Assembly (NCBI GenBank): GCA_021295715.1
Contig: JAGWBV010000006.1
Span: 57,191-121,190, forward strand
Origin: Candidatus Poribacteria bacterium
Lineage (GTDB): Bacteria > Poribacteria > WGA-4E > WGA-3G
Length of the DNA stretch: 64,000 bases
Reading direction: 5' to 3'
Every line of letters begins with the position of its first letter. The stretch's first letter is position 1. The position numbers and the translations under genes were made by a program. Positions 34,810-43,822 of the stretch are shown in pieces. A model generated the notes under the pieces. The model ran no database searches. It was not told the origin of the DNA and saw only the letters and a list, made by a program, of their open reading frames with translations.

Positions 34810-35790
34810 TTAGCTTGCAGCCATCATCGCGGCGCGACTGACGAGATTCTGTGTTAAGGCCACCTTATACGCGTTGTCGTTCAAGGGTTGTGCGTCCTTA
34901 ACGGCATCGGCACCCGCCTGCTGACTCACCGATTCGTCGATCATCTTGCCGGTGACTGCTGCTTCTGCCTCTTTAGAACGCCAAGGTGCAGGTGCGACCC
35001 CGCCGAGAACGATACTGGCGGTTTTACAGGTCTTCCCGTCCATCTCAAAAACGCCAGCAACGCTTGATAACGCGAAGTCGGGTGCACCTTTTTCACGCGC
35101 CTTTAAATAGAAACTCCTCGTATTCGGCTTCGGTGCCGGGACACTGACCTCAACAACAATTTCATTGGGTTCAAGCACGTTTTCCCGGAACGGATTCGCA
35201 GCCGGTAATGTAAAGAATTCCTCAAGCGACATATTTTTCTCGCCTTCAGGTCCGACGATTTTGACCGAGGCCCCCAAAGCGATCAATGCTGGTGCGAGGT
35301 CCGAAGGATGCACAATGTAGACCGGATCGCCACCGAGGATCGCATGATATTTGCTCAAACCATCAACTGCATAACAGATGTCCCCACCCTTTTTCAGACA
35401 ATCGGTGGCTTCATCCCGGTAGTACCAACATCGCGGACGCTGGCAGAGATTTCCGCCGAGTGTCCCGACGTTTCGGATCTGTGGTGTTGCAACAGAACCG
35501 GCAGCTTGCGATAGAACGGTATAGTGATGCTGGAGAGTCGGATGCATAGCGATGTCAGCGACAGTAGCTAATGCCCCGATTTTCAAGCCTGAGGCATCCG
35601 CCTCAATGCTATCCATTCCGGGTAACGTCTTGAGATTAACAAGCGTCTTGGGGGTTTCGATGTACTCTTTGAGTTCTGCGAGCAGATCCGTTCCACCGGC
35701 GATAAGCATGACTTCGCCCCAACCGCTTTCACTCAAGAGTGACGTGACCTGCTCCAGACTGGTAGCGTTAACGTAACTAAATTTTTCCAT
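34810..35790 (-). CDS. Mo-hydroxylase FAD subunit (CoxM/PaoB-like)
   Basis: 326 aa. FAD-binding segments 'LIAGGTDLLAELKEY' and 'IRNVGTLGGNLCQRPRCWYY' are typical of CoxM/XdhB. Extra cysteines in 'CQRPRCWYYRDEATDCLKKGGDICYA' match the additional [4Fe-4S] ligands described for PaoB, the FAD subunit of the E. coli periplasmic aldehyde oxidoreductase. 'KYHAILGGDPVYIVHPSDLAPAL' and the CO-dehydrogenase flavoprotein C-terminal domain complete the family. The start is abutted by a repeat element supplying CGCAAGGAAAA. The subunit would pass electrons from the 2Fe-2S protein to an acceptor. Confidence 0.92.
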   Translation of the reverse strand: MEKFSYVNATSLEQVTSLLSESGWGEVMLIAGGTDLLAELKEYIETPKTLVNLKTLPGMDSIEADASGLKIGALATVADIAMHPTLQHHYTVLSQAAGSVATPQIRNVGTLGGNLCQRPRCWYYRDEATDCLKKGGDICYAVDGLSKYHAILGGDPVYIVHPSDLAPALIALGASVKIVGPEGEKNMSLEEFFTLPAANPFRENVLEPNEIVVEVSVPAPKPNTRSFYLKAREKGAPDFALSSVAGVFEMDGKTCKTASIVLGGVAPAPWRSKEAEAAVTGKMIDESVSQQAGADAVKDAQPLNDNAYKVALTQNLVSRAAMMAAS

Positions 35791-35880
35791 CTTTCTAATT
35801 TTCCTTGCGGTTCGGTCAGGTGAGTTGAATGAATGAAGTACCTTTCCGTAGATTCGCCTTCCATTTCATTACAGGCTTAG
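35791..35880. repeat. Start-proximal element
   Basis: Between the FAD subunit and molybdopterin subunit genes. Begins at the start codon with 'ctttctaattttccttgcgg', followed by 'ttcggtcaggtgagtt', and ends 'atttcattacaggctta'. It supplies the ribosome-binding site of the FAD-subunit gene inside the operon. Confidence 0.72.
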
Positions 35881-35913
35881 GTTTTTTGATGTTGCGAAGA
35901 ACATCTTTCTTCC

Positions 35914-38031
35914 TTATGCCTTGTCAGCGAGTGCGTCAAGAATCTTATCGGGTGTTATCGGCAAAGACCGAATCCGAACGCCGATTGCATTGTAAACGGC
36001 ATTCGCGATAGCCCCGGGTGTCGGAATACACGGTGGTTCACCAACCCCTGTAACTTTGCGGTGTGTATCGAAAACAATGGATTTAATCTCAGGGATTTCG
36101 AGAGTTCCAGGAACCTTGTAATCCTCAAGATTGGCGTTGAGCATTCGACCGGTCTCTGGGTCCATGAACCGCTCTTCAAGCAGTGCCTGCCCCAATCCCA
36201 TGATAACACCGCCATTAATCTGGCTCTCCGTTGTCAACCTGTTAATCGCCAATCCACAATCCTGAACGGCGACAATTTTGATGACCCTGATAGCACCAGT
36301 TTGCGTATCAATTTCAACCTCAGCGAACTGGGTACCTGCGGCACCGTTTTGGCGGAGGTCTTCCTCCCAAGTTCCACCTTCGCTAATGCTCTCCATTCCG
36401 AGTTGACCGGTTGCCTGTTTCCACGTAATTGTCTTAGTTCTGTCAGAAACAACGTAGATAGTGCCGGTACCGACACGAAGGTCTCCCACAGGTGCCTCAA
36501 GCAAAGGCGCGATGCGTTCAAACAATTTCTGTTTTGCTGCTGCTGCTGCGGTTTTGATAACGGGTGCTACTGACGGGGTTGTTTGACTACCACCACTGCC
36601 GCCAGAGGGTAATCCGGGTTGGCTATCACCGACCTTTACACGGACATCGGTAGTATTAAGACCGAATTCTTCGGCAACAATCATTGCAATAACTGTTCGG
36701 ACACCGGTTCCGATGTCTTGAGTGCCTGTGACAGCTTCAACAGTGCCGTCTGCATTGATAGTGACCCGCGCTTCTGTGCCGCGTCCGCCACCGCCACCCC
36801 ATTGACCGCTGCCAAGTCCCATGCCCCGTTTTTTCACGCCTGTGCCGGAGCCGGGTACGCTGTTGCGGCGGTGCCATCCTATCTCTTGTGCACCGAGGGT
36901 GTATTGTGCCTGACGCACTTCATTTGGATCATTGATACGACGAAACTCTAAGGGGTTCATACCGAGTTTTTCGGCAAGTTCATCCATCAGAGAATCCATC
37001 CCGAACGCACCTTGCGGGTGTCCAGGGGCGCGCATGGCGCGTTGGTTACCAGCATTGACAGCCACGTTAACCCGTTCTGCCCGACTGTTTGGGACGTGGT
37101 AGACGTAGGGTCCCGTGAAACCGGCCCCACTGGAGATGCCCCCTGTGCCATAGCCCTTCATATCGTAAGCGATAAGTCGCCCGTCGCGTGTTGCGCCGGC
37201 GCGAACGTGCTGTGTCATTGAAGGTCTATTGCCAGCAACAAGATGCTCTGCTTTCCGGGTCAGCATTAACTTGACTGCTTTGCCAGTCATACGTGCCAAC
37301 TCAACCGCGGTGCGTCCCTCTATACCGGGTCCGAATTTGCTCCCAAATCCGCCTCCCATGTGTTCTGTAATGACCCGAACTTGGTTTGCTGGCAATTCAA
37401 AGTGCTGCGCGAAATCGTTACGAACCCCAAAAACGCCTTGTGTAGATGCCCAGACGGTAAGATTCTGTTCATCTTCCCATTTTGCGACATGTCCATGTGT
37501 TTCCAAGCAGACGTGTGTCTGAACAGGCGTGTGATAGGTAGCTTCGACTTCAACAGCGGCTTCAGCAAATCCGGCATTGATGTCGCCGTCTTCCCTGACA
37601 TTCGGTTCGCTCTGATTGCCCGCCCAATCCTCTCGGATCTGCGGCGCGCCATCTGCCATCGCCTCCGCTTCTGTGACGACGTGCGGCAATTCCTCCAAGT
37701 CAACATGAATGAGGCGGATCGCGTCCTTAGCGATGTCATCTGTTTCAGCGGCAACAGCAGCAATTTCTTGCCCTTGGTACCGGAGTTTATTCCCCACTTC
37801 AATGAGCGGGATAACAGCCTTGACCCCGGGTAACGCCTCTGCTTCGCTCAGATCAATACCCATAACGGTAGCGTGTGCGGTTTCAGAACGCAAGATGCGT
37901 CCGTAAAGCATACCCGGTTCATTGATGTCAAAAGTATACTTCGCTTTTCCAGTGACTTTATCCTTACCGGACAAACGGGTTACCCGTTTTCCGATGAGGC
38001 GAGATTCACTTGCTTCTCCCCATGATGCCAT
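35914..38031 (-). CDS. Mo-hydroxylase molybdopterin subunit (CoxL/PaoC-like)
   Basis: 705 aa from ATG 38031 (TAGGAGG 8 nt upstream; an upstream in-frame start would overlap the previous gene). N-terminal 'ESRLIGKRVTRLSGKDKVTGKAKYTFDI' is the aldehyde oxidase a/b hammerhead domain; 'GGGFGSKFGPGIEGRTAVELARMTGK' and 'GTQDIGTGVRTVIAMIVAEEFG' bind the cofactor; 'GVGEPPCIPTPGAIANAVYNAIG' carries the catalytic Glu. The absence of an AYxCxxR active-site loop argues against CO dehydrogenase and for an aldehyde or heterocycle hydroxylase. Gene order is S-L-M, unlike paoABC (S-M-L). Confidence 0.92.
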   Translation of the reverse strand: MASWGEASESRLIGKRVTRLSGKDKVTGKAKYTFDINEPGMLYGRILRSETAHATVMGIDLSEAEALPGVKAVIPLIEVGNKLRYQGQEIAAVAAETDDIAKDAIRLIHVDLEELPHVVTEAEAMADGAPQIREDWAGNQSEPNVREDGDINAGFAEAAVEVEATYHTPVQTHVCLETHGHVAKWEDEQNLTVWASTQGVFGVRNDFAQHFELPANQVRVITEHMGGGFGSKFGPGIEGRTAVELARMTGKAVKLMLTRKAEHLVAGNRPSMTQHVRAGATRDGRLIAYDMKGYGTGGISSGAGFTGPYVYHVPNSRAERVNVAVNAGNQRAMRAPGHPQGAFGMDSLMDELAEKLGMNPLEFRRINDPNEVRQAQYTLGAQEIGWHRRNSVPGSGTGVKKRGMGLGSGQWGGGGGRGTEARVTINADGTVEAVTGTQDIGTGVRTVIAMIVAEEFGLNTTDVRVKVGDSQPGLPSGGSGGSQTTPSVAPVIKTAAAAAKQKLFERIAPLLEAPVGDLRVGTGTIYVVSDRTKTITWKQATGQLGMESISEGGTWEEDLRQNGAAGTQFAEVEIDTQTGAIRVIKIVAVQDCGLAINRLTTESQINGGVIMGLGQALLEERFMDPETGRMLNANLEDYKVPGTLEIPEIKSIVFDTHRKVTGVGEPPCIPTPGAIANAVYNAIGVRIRSLPITPDKILDALADKA

Positions 38032-38108
38032 GCGTTTTCCTCCTATAGCCAACTGCCCCATTAGAGCGGCGGGCTCTTGCGTCTCGCAAGTCAATCCTTG
38101 CTTTCAAA

Positions 38109-38744
38109 TCACATCTTCCGTGATGCGGTTTTGACAGCATCAAAGATGAATGGATAGGTTCCACAGCGACACGTGTTGCCAGACAAGCCGACTTTAATTT
38201 CTTCAAGCGTCGGACTCGAGTTGTCGTTCAACAGTGCTGCGGATGAGACGATGAAACCGGGTGTGCAGAATCCACACATCAGCGCGTCGTGTTGGATGAA
38301 TGCTTCCTGAACGGGGTGCAAGTCGTCGCCGTTTGCTAATCCCTCGACGGTTGTTATCTGCTTGCCCTGTGCATCAATTGCGAGCATCATACAAGCATAG
38401 ACCGACTTCCCATCTACCATGACGGTACAGCCACCACATTCACCACGATCGCAAATTAGTTTGGCCCCAGTTAAGTCGACGTTGTTCCCGCTTGTATCAA
38501 TTCCATCACGCAAAACTGTTAGAAGCGTTGTTCGCGCTTCCACCTCGACTTGATACGATTTACCGTTGATATTGAGTTCGATTGTCGCATTCGCGATAGC
38601 GTCGCCGGCTTGGGCCTCGGCGGCTTTCTCACTGCCGATCAAGACGCTTGGTGCAACAGTTGCGGCAACGGTGCCTGTACCTACGCCTTTCAAAAAGTTC
38701 CGGCGCGAGATGTTCGTTCCCTGCTTTTTATCTTTATCAGGCAT
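38109..38744 (-). CDS. Mo-hydroxylase 2Fe-2S subunit with Tat signal
   Basis: 211 aa. The N-terminus 'SRRNFLKGVGTGTVAATVA' is a twin-arginine signal, so the holoenzyme is exported folded to the periplasm. The mature part has the plant-type 2Fe-2S motif 'CDRGECGGC' plus 'C' downstream and the second 'CGFCTPG...CRCGTY' four-helix cluster domain, as in PaoA/YagT. TatA and TatC are encoded at 60141 and 59283. The ATG at 38744 has GGAGGTACC upstream. First gene of the operon running to 34558. Upstream DNA is a divergent 538-bp region. Confidence 0.92.
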   Translation of the reverse strand: MPDKDKKQGTNISRRNFLKGVGTGTVAATVAPSVLIGSEKAAEAQAGDAIANATIELNINGKSYQVEVEARTTLLTVLRDGIDTSGNNVDLTGAKLICDRGECGGCTVMVDGKSVYACMMLAIDAQGKQITTVEGLANGDDLHPVQEAFIQHDALMCGFCTPGFIVSSAALLNDNSSPTLEEIKVGLSGNTCRCGTYPFIFDAVKTASRKM

Positions 38745-38903
38745 GCGGTACCTCCTTCAATTGTGAGTTCGGATTAACATTATGTTCATCGCGTTGGTTA
38801 AAAAATTCGTTATCTATCAATTTCTGTCAATATAGCATACTTGACGTTTTTTATCAAGAAAAAAAACGAATCGGACGTAATTAGGTTTCAGTTGTTGGTT
38901 TCA

Positions 38904-38938
38904 GAATCAGGATTTACAGGATTCTATGATTTGCAGGA
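38904..38938. repeat. ATTTACAGGATT-type repeat, copy 2
   Basis: Begins 'gaatcaggatttacagga' and matches the copy at 865-900 except for a few bases in the middle. Confidence 0.65.
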
Positions 38939-39167
38939 GAATGAAGAGATACGGTTACCACTTCCGACAGCAAAGGATAGAACAAAGGAAAAATGGAAAA
39001 CGGAATGGATGGCGCGATTCAAAACATCCGATGTATTTTTTTAACCGCTGTGTTTCAAGAATTAGTGTTCTTTGCGGCAGTAGTCTATCAGACCAAACGC
39101 GATGGGATTGCAGGTTGTTCCTACCATTTATTCTCTAAATTCTCCTATGGTAGACACGAAAAATTGA

Positions 39168-39197
39168 TTGGCAATTTTTGCCAGAATAGGGTATCAT
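39168..39197 (+). promoter_or_regulatory. Sigma70-like promoter for thioredoxin
   Basis: TTGGCA (39168-39173), 18-bp spacer, TATCAT (39192-39197), leaving a leader of about 80 nt. Confidence 0.5.
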
Positions 39198-39282
39198 ATT
39201 AATGCACTCATAAGACTCATCGCAAGCACAATATTACAAGGTGGCGTTTCGCCTACCCTATTTTAAAGAAAAAGGAGCTATC

Positions 39283-39609
39283 ATGGCTGGAAACACATTT
39301 GAAATTAGTGACGATACGTTTGAAGGAATGGTACTCACATCAGACACACCCGTTGTTGTCGACTTTTGGGCAGAGTGGTGCGGTCCGTGCAAAATGATTG
39401 CCCCCATTTTGGATGAACTCGCCGGTGAGAACACTGAGACATTTAAAGTTGGAAAAGTAAATGTTGATGACAATCGTCAGACCGCGATGCAGTACGGTGT
39501 TCGGAGCATCCCGACGCTGCTCGTTTTCAAAGACGGCAAAGTTGCGGGGCAGATTGTCGGCGCGATGCCCAAAGATGCACTCAAGAAGAAAATCTTAGAC
39601 GTCCTATAA
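39283..39609 (+). CDS. trxA: Thioredoxin
   Basis: 108 aa, the normal length. Start at 39283 has AAAGGAG 8 nt upstream. The active site is 'WAEWCGPCK', the cis-Pro segment is 'SIPTLLVF', and 'KVNVDDNRQTAMQYGVRS' is the usual central helix. A cytosolic dithiol reductant for ribonucleotide reductase and other proteins. waaA follows after a gap with a long inverted repeat. Confidence 0.95.
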   Translation: MAGNTFEISDDTFEGMVLTSDTPVVVDFWAEWCGPCKMIAPILDELAGENTETFKVGKVNVDDNRQTAMQYGVRSIPTLLVFKDGKVAGQIVGAMPKDALKKKILDVL

Positions 39610-39636
39610 GCACGTCCCGTTCGTAATCACACCTCT

Positions 39637-39680
39637 GGAGAATGGAAGTTTTGTCAATCAGATTCGCCCTTCCATTCTCC
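39637..39680. repeat. 12-bp inverted repeat between trxA and waaA
   Basis: GGAGAATGGAAG (39637-39648) and CTTCCATTCTCC (39669-39680) pair perfectly around a 20-nt loop. No T-run follows, so it is not a standard terminator; it could attenuate read-through from trxA into waaA. Confidence 0.6.
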
Positions 39681-39714
39681 CACCTTCCCATCCTGCTACC
39701 CTTCAAGGTTCACT

Positions 39715-41001
39715 ATGTTTTGGCAAATCGTCTATAACCTATTTGCTGTCCCTGCCATGTTTGTCGGTTTTTACAGTGCGGGGTGCTGCAATCCTAAGAT
39801 TCAGGAAGGTATCAAAGGACGAAAACGAGTGTTTGCGGAACTATCAGATCAACTCCAGACCGCTCGACCCCTGGAGAAAACAGTATGGTTTCACTTTACC
39901 TCTGTCGGCGAATTTGAACAGGCAAAACCCCTTATCGAAGCGATTTACACAGAGACCCGAATTGTTTTAACCTTCTTTTCACCCTCCGTCGCACCAAACG
40001 CGAAGTCTTATCCCTACGCAGATGCCGCTGTTTACCTTCCGTTGGATACACCTCGCAACGCGGAACGTTTGATACGTCTCATCGAACCTACGTTGATCGT
40101 CTTTTCCAAATTCGATATTTGGCCTAACCTCGTCTGGAAAACTTCTAAATACGGTATTCCCATTATCGTTGTCGCGGGAACGCTACACGCTGAATCAAAA
40201 CGGTTGTCTCGTTTCGCGAAGCCGTTTTTTCGGAGTGTCCACCGGCACATCCGAGTACATTGTGCGATTTCGGAAGGGGATGCGGCGCGCTTTCAAGAAC
40301 TCTGTTCGCCAACACATGAGATCATTGTCACCGGCGATACCCGCTATGAGCAAGTCTACCGACGGGCAACAACCGTTGAACCCGACACCGATTTTTTCCC
40401 CGGGCAAGCAACTTTAAAACGTCCCATTCTTATCGCTGGTAGCACCTATACAGAAGACGAGAAGGTATTGTTATCGGCATATCAGTTGCTGCGCCAAAAC
40501 ACACCTACTGATTTTCCACACCTCATTTTGGTCCCGCACGAACCGACACCTGAACGGATAAATGAGATCCGCGGACATTTGGATCGAGAGGGATTGATAT
40601 ATCTCCACTTTTCTGAACTTAAGTCTGAAACAGATTTATCGGTGGTAGATATCCTCATCGTTGATAGGGTAGGACTTCTTGCGAAGTTATATGGGTTGGC
40701 AGACATAGCATTTGTCGGTGGGAGTTTCCGCGGAAGTGTTCACAACGTGATGGAACCCGCTGCGATGGCGAAGCCTGTCCTGTTCGGTCCGACCATACAG
40801 AACGCGTATGAAGCGTCTTTGCTCGTGGAGCGAGGTGGCGGAAAATTGGTTCACACTGCACGACAATTAGCAGATGCTATTACCGTATGGCTGAATGATA
40901 TAACTGCGAGGGAGATAGCGGGCAGTATTGGGAAGCAATTGATTGAGGAAAATCTGGGAGCGGTGGATCGGACTTTGGAGTATTTGCGGGAGTATGTGTA
41001 A
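39715..41001 (+). CDS. waaA: 3-deoxy-D-manno-octulosonic acid transferase
   Basis: 428 aa glycosyltransferase family 30. An N-terminal membrane anchor ('FWQIVYNLFAVPAMFVGFY') leads into 'VWFHFTSVGEFEQAKPLIEAI', where the conserved Glu sits, and the C-terminal donor domain with 'FVGGSFRGSVHNVMEPAAMAKPVLFGP' contacts CMP-KDO. It adds KDO to lipid A at the inner face of the inner membrane and so implies LPS. Length is normal. The ATG lacks a strong ribosome-binding site, and the inverted repeat 35 nt upstream may affect expression. Confidence 0.93.
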   Translation: MFWQIVYNLFAVPAMFVGFYSAGCCNPKIQEGIKGRKRVFAELSDQLQTARPLEKTVWFHFTSVGEFEQAKPLIEAIYTETRIVLTFFSPSVAPNAKSYPYADAAVYLPLDTPRNAERLIRLIEPTLIVFSKFDIWPNLVWKTSKYGIPIIVVAGTLHAESKRLSRFAKPFFRSVHRHIRVHCAISEGDAARFQELCSPTHEIIVTGDTRYEQVYRRATTVEPDTDFFPGQATLKRPILIAGSTYTEDEKVLLSAYQLLRQNTPTDFPHLILVPHEPTPERINEIRGHLDREGLIYLHFSELKSETDLSVVDILIVDRVGLLAKLYGLADIAFVGGSFRGSVHNVMEPAAMAKPVLFGPTIQNAYEASLLVERGGGKLVHTARQLADAITVWLNDITAREIAGSIGKQLIEENLGAVDRTLEYLREYV

Positions 41002-41023
41002 AAATAGAGAAGGGACTAACCAC

Positions 41024-42073
41024 CTAACGCGGCGAGGGCATTTCTCCCTCCACCTGTGTCTGGTATCGGATTTTAAGGACTGGACGTAGGTTTTCATCAT
41101 CTGATTCTTTTGATGAAAAAACGATAGGGGCACTGCCATCACGCAAGGCAAAGAGGTACCCGTAGTTGTAATCGGGATTCGCTACCCAAAAACGGACAGC
41201 GTCGGTGAGCAGATCACTTTTGAATACATAATGTTTCCCTGCTCCCTGAATTTCACACGTGCCATCAATCCGATGGGCGACATCTTCAGAACCGTTGTAA
41301 TCGCTTTCATTATCGCCGTCTATGCCTGACAACACCGCTTGCGCGGGAGGTCTATTCCACGGGAGATTGCGATGCAACGCACTGTTATAGGTGAGTTCGT
41401 TATCTTCTGCGCGTTCGGAGATACCTCTGCCCTCTCGCCACGGGAGCAACACGCGGCGGAAGATGACGGTCTGCGCAGTATCACACTGCTGGACATGTAG
41501 ACTTATCGTTGCATCTAAGACTTGTGTCGGTTCCCGGATACCCATATCTTCAAATGCATCATACATGTCAAAAGCGACGAAGAAAACATTACCCGTCGGA
41601 TTACACACGAGCGTCGGTTCGGCACCTGAATTGTTGTTTCGCGTCTTGCGATCTTTATTGACAATCAGGCTCGTGTCTTGCAAGCCTCCAGAGAATGTAA
41701 CGGCGTCGCCTGCACCGAAAGTTATCTCGTTTGTAGATGGAAGAGTTAGCACTATTCCTGTTTGTGAATTGGGGAGTGTGAGGTGATAGGTTTCCTCGAC
41801 CTCTAACGGCGAAATGAGGAGCAGGACGCGATCGAGTCGTTGATCAAGCAGAGCGTATTCGAGTTGGACATCTGGTGTAATTTGATAATTACCAAGGTCT
41901 TCTGCGGTCTCTGCCTGTAATTGCCCATCAAATTGCAACTGAATTGCGGTTTGTGATAGCAGTGTCGCCTTCAGCAGTTTTGGGGAATCCGCTGAATTGG
42001 CGACTAAAATGGGGTAAAATAGCAGAAAGAGAAATATTGAGAATTTGTCTGTTACGCCACGATAGATTTTCAA
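41024..42073 (-). CDS. Secreted DNRLRE-type protein
   Basis: 349 aa with a signal sequence (about 1-28, 'FSIFLFLLFYPILVANSAD'). A first beta domain ('AETAEDLGNYQITPDVQLEYALLDQ') resembles a fibronectin/Ig-like adhesin module. The C-terminal about 200 residues, 'SLIVNKDRKTRNNNSGAEPTL', 'LHVQQCDTAQTVIFRRVLLPW', and the closing 'ENLRPVLKIRYQ', match the DNRLRE/disaggregatase-like domain found in secreted proteins binding polysaccharides. Function otherwise unknown. Its stop converges on waaA. Upstream are REP-like palindromes and a 70-bp duplication. Confidence 0.75.
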   Translation of the reverse strand: MKIYRGVTDKFSIFLFLLFYPILVANSADSPKLLKATLLSQTAIQLQFDGQLQAETAEDLGNYQITPDVQLEYALLDQRLDRVLLLISPLEVEETYHLTLPNSQTGIVLTLPSTNEITFGAGDAVTFSGGLQDTSLIVNKDRKTRNNNSGAEPTLVCNPTGNVFFVAFDMYDAFEDMGIREPTQVLDATISLHVQQCDTAQTVIFRRVLLPWREGRGISERAEDNELTYNSALHRNLPWNRPPAQAVLSGIDGDNESDYNGSEDVAHRIDGTCEIQGAGKHYVFKSDLLTDAVRFWVANPDYNYGYLFALRDGSAPIVFSSKESDDENLRPVLKIRYQTQVEGEMPSPR

Positions 42074-42097
42074 GATGGATCTCCGACATTGTTTATC

Positions 42098-42254
42098 GCG
42101 ACCGGAGGTCGCTTCTACAAGAATAGCAGTCAGCAGTCAGCGGTCAGAAATATAAGTGTCGGGAATCGGAGTTCCCTCCTACAAATTAGCCATCAGCAGT
42201 CAGCAATCAGCGGTCAGAAATATAAGTGTCGGGAATCGGAGTTCCCTTCTACAG
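42098..42254. repeat. REP-like palindromes with a 70-bp tandem duplication
   Basis: 42098-42118: GCGACC-GGA-GGTCGC then 'ttctac'. 42158-42183 and 42228-42253: GGGAA-TCGGAG-TTCCC then 'tYctaca'. The last two lie in a direct 70-bp duplication that also includes heptamer tracts (42125-42147, 42187-42217). Each palindrome has GTAG next to the stem on the minus strand. Confidence 0.75.
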
Positions 42255-42265
42255 AAGCATTGTTT

Positions 42266-43468
42266 CTACGGGACATCCGCTGTGATCAAGACGGCATTCA
42301 GGACTTCCCGTTCTCGCTGTCCTGATGGCTTATTGAGGACCGCATCGTTAACGACAAAGGTGCTGGAGGAACCACCATCGAGATTAATCGCATCGGTTGC
42401 CCCGAGGTCAATGAAAATGCTGGCGAGTTCGTAGAGGGTTAATCCAGTGCTATACTTCGGTTGCCGTCCGTCTGCGACAATTAAAAAGAGCGTGTCCGCG
42501 TTGTATCCAAGCGCAGTGCGGGGTTCATGGCTCAGATTCAACACTGATGCGCGTTTGCCGGGGGTATGCCGCTTTTCAGCGCGATGCATCTCCACAAGCG
42601 TCTCATTGATTTTACCATTCTTAAGGAGTCGGAGTCGCCCGCCAATAGCGTGCTGAACTCGATTCCATTCCGGTGGTGAGAGCGTAACGGTAAACGTGCC
42701 ACTCGCGCCAGTATTAAACTCGGAAACGCCCGAATCTTTCAACCGCGTGCTAATCCAAAGAATTGCCCCGTCCCTCGGGATTGTGCTATCTCCATCGCGT
42801 GAGACTCCCTCCACACGGTAGGAATGTGTATAATTCGGGGTTAGAGGGAGCGGAAACCCGCCGATTACAATTTCTGTGCCTCGGCGACGGTTGGTATGGG
42901 TTGATTTACCGAGTCGTGGCGTGTAGAGCGTCACCTGACATCCATCAAGCCGTCGTTGATTAACACATCCGAGGGGTAGCGTGTGCGCGCCTATTTGCAC
43001 GCTTGCTTTCATTTCCACGGGAGTGCTCAGAAATTCACCAGACTCGGTGACACCGAAGCATGCCTCGGTATCTGTAGGCTGGGTGATGAGTTCACCGTCT
43101 TGAACATGCAAACTCTCTAATACGCCCCCGTAACCGCGCATATCACCGAGTACACCGAATCCACCATTAACTGCGACAAGGACACGGCGATCCCCGCGTT
43201 GGTTCCGACGGTTTGCCATAGACCGAACGGTTTCTTTTCCGAGTACTTGGGCATTCGCAAGTGCTACCTCAAAGTGGAGTGTCGGTTCATGGCGGGACAT
43301 TTCAGCGACATAAAGGACACACGTTTCGATGTCCCAATCGTAACGGTAAAGATGGAGCCCTCGTGCGAAATCCGGAAATAACGTTTTTTTCTCGCCACCG
43401 GACTGTGCGGTAGCGGGAACTGTCATCAACAGGAACAGTAAAGAGATGATCGCCCGGAATCTACGCAT
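42266..43468 (-). CDS. Phosphodiester glycosidase (NAGPA) family protein
   Basis: 400 aa from an ATG at 43468 that overlaps the end of folB by 8 nt (translational coupling). Signal peptide about 1-22 ('IISLLFLLMTVPATAQ'). The NAGPA/DUF2233 core is clear: 'RRVLVAVNGGFG', 'EPRTALGYNADTLFLIVADGR', 'GLTLYELASIFIDLGATDAINLDGGSSSTFV'. Family members hydrolyse GlcNAc-phosphodiester bonds or cell-wall and exopolysaccharide linkages outside the cytoplasm. The Asp-Gly-Gly-Ser-Ser-Ser-Thr tail is the expected active-site motif. Coupling to folB is probably positional. Confidence 0.87.
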   Translation of the reverse strand: MRRFRAIISLLFLLMTVPATAQSGGEKKTLFPDFARGLHLYRYDWDIETCVLYVAEMSRHEPTLHFEVALANAQVLGKETVRSMANRRNQRGDRRVLVAVNGGFGVLGDMRGYGGVLESLHVQDGELITQPTDTEACFGVTESGEFLSTPVEMKASVQIGAHTLPLGCVNQRRLDGCQVTLYTPRLGKSTHTNRRRGTEIVIGGFPLPLTPNYTHSYRVEGVSRDGDSTIPRDGAILWISTRLKDSGVSEFNTGASGTFTVTLSPPEWNRVQHAIGGRLRLLKNGKINETLVEMHRAEKRHTPGKRASVLNLSHEPRTALGYNADTLFLIVADGRQPKYSTGLTLYELASIFIDLGATDAINLDGGSSSTFVVNDAVLNKPSGQREREVLNAVLITADVP

Positions 43469-43817
43469 TACGAAAAATCTCAACGGCAAAATAATCAATG
43501 GGTTGCTCTATAGGGGGACGCAGCTTCTTGACGATGAGATGGATCTCATTTACTGCGAATTGTTCTAAAATCACTGTAGCGATTTTCTCAGCGAGTGCCT
43601 CAATGAGTTGGAACGACTGCTGCGTGCCGATGTCAATGATGCAAGTGACGACTTCAGCGTAATCGACGGTATCAGCGAGTGCGTCTGTCCTGCCGGGGTT
43701 CGCAAGTGGACACCCCAAGGTCGCATCAACCTCATAATGGCCACCGACGTGGCGTTCCGCTTCCGGAACGCCGTGGTGACCATGAAATCGAATCCCTTTG
43801 AGGATAATTTTATCCAT
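43461..43817 (-). CDS. folB: Dihydroneopterin aldolase
   Basis: 118 aa, normal length. 'DKIILKGIRFHGHHGVPEAER' is the FolB N-terminus with the substrate-binding His/Gly, and 'LIEALAEKIATVILEQF' with 'VNEIHLIVKKLRPPIE' carries the catalytic Glu and Lys. It converts dihydroneopterin to 6-hydroxymethyl-dihydropterin in folate synthesis. The neighbouring lipoprotein gene ends 5 nt upstream and the NAGPA gene overlaps its stop, giving a three-gene minus-strand unit. Confidence 0.93.
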   Translation of the reverse strand: MDKIILKGIRFHGHHGVPEAERHVGGHYEVDATLGCPLANPGRTDALADTVDYAEVVTCIIDIGTQQSFQLIEALAEKIATVILEQFAVNEIHLIVKKLRPPIEQPIDYFAVEIFRNA

Positions 43818-43822
43818 GACTA

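Larger units (their letters stand above)
38745..39282. other. Divergent intergenic region
   Basis: 538 bp between the Mo-hydroxylase operon (minus) and thioredoxin (plus). Contains the ATTTACAGGATT-type repeat and the thioredoxin promoter. Overlapping short open frames lack ribosome-binding sites. Confidence 0.55.
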
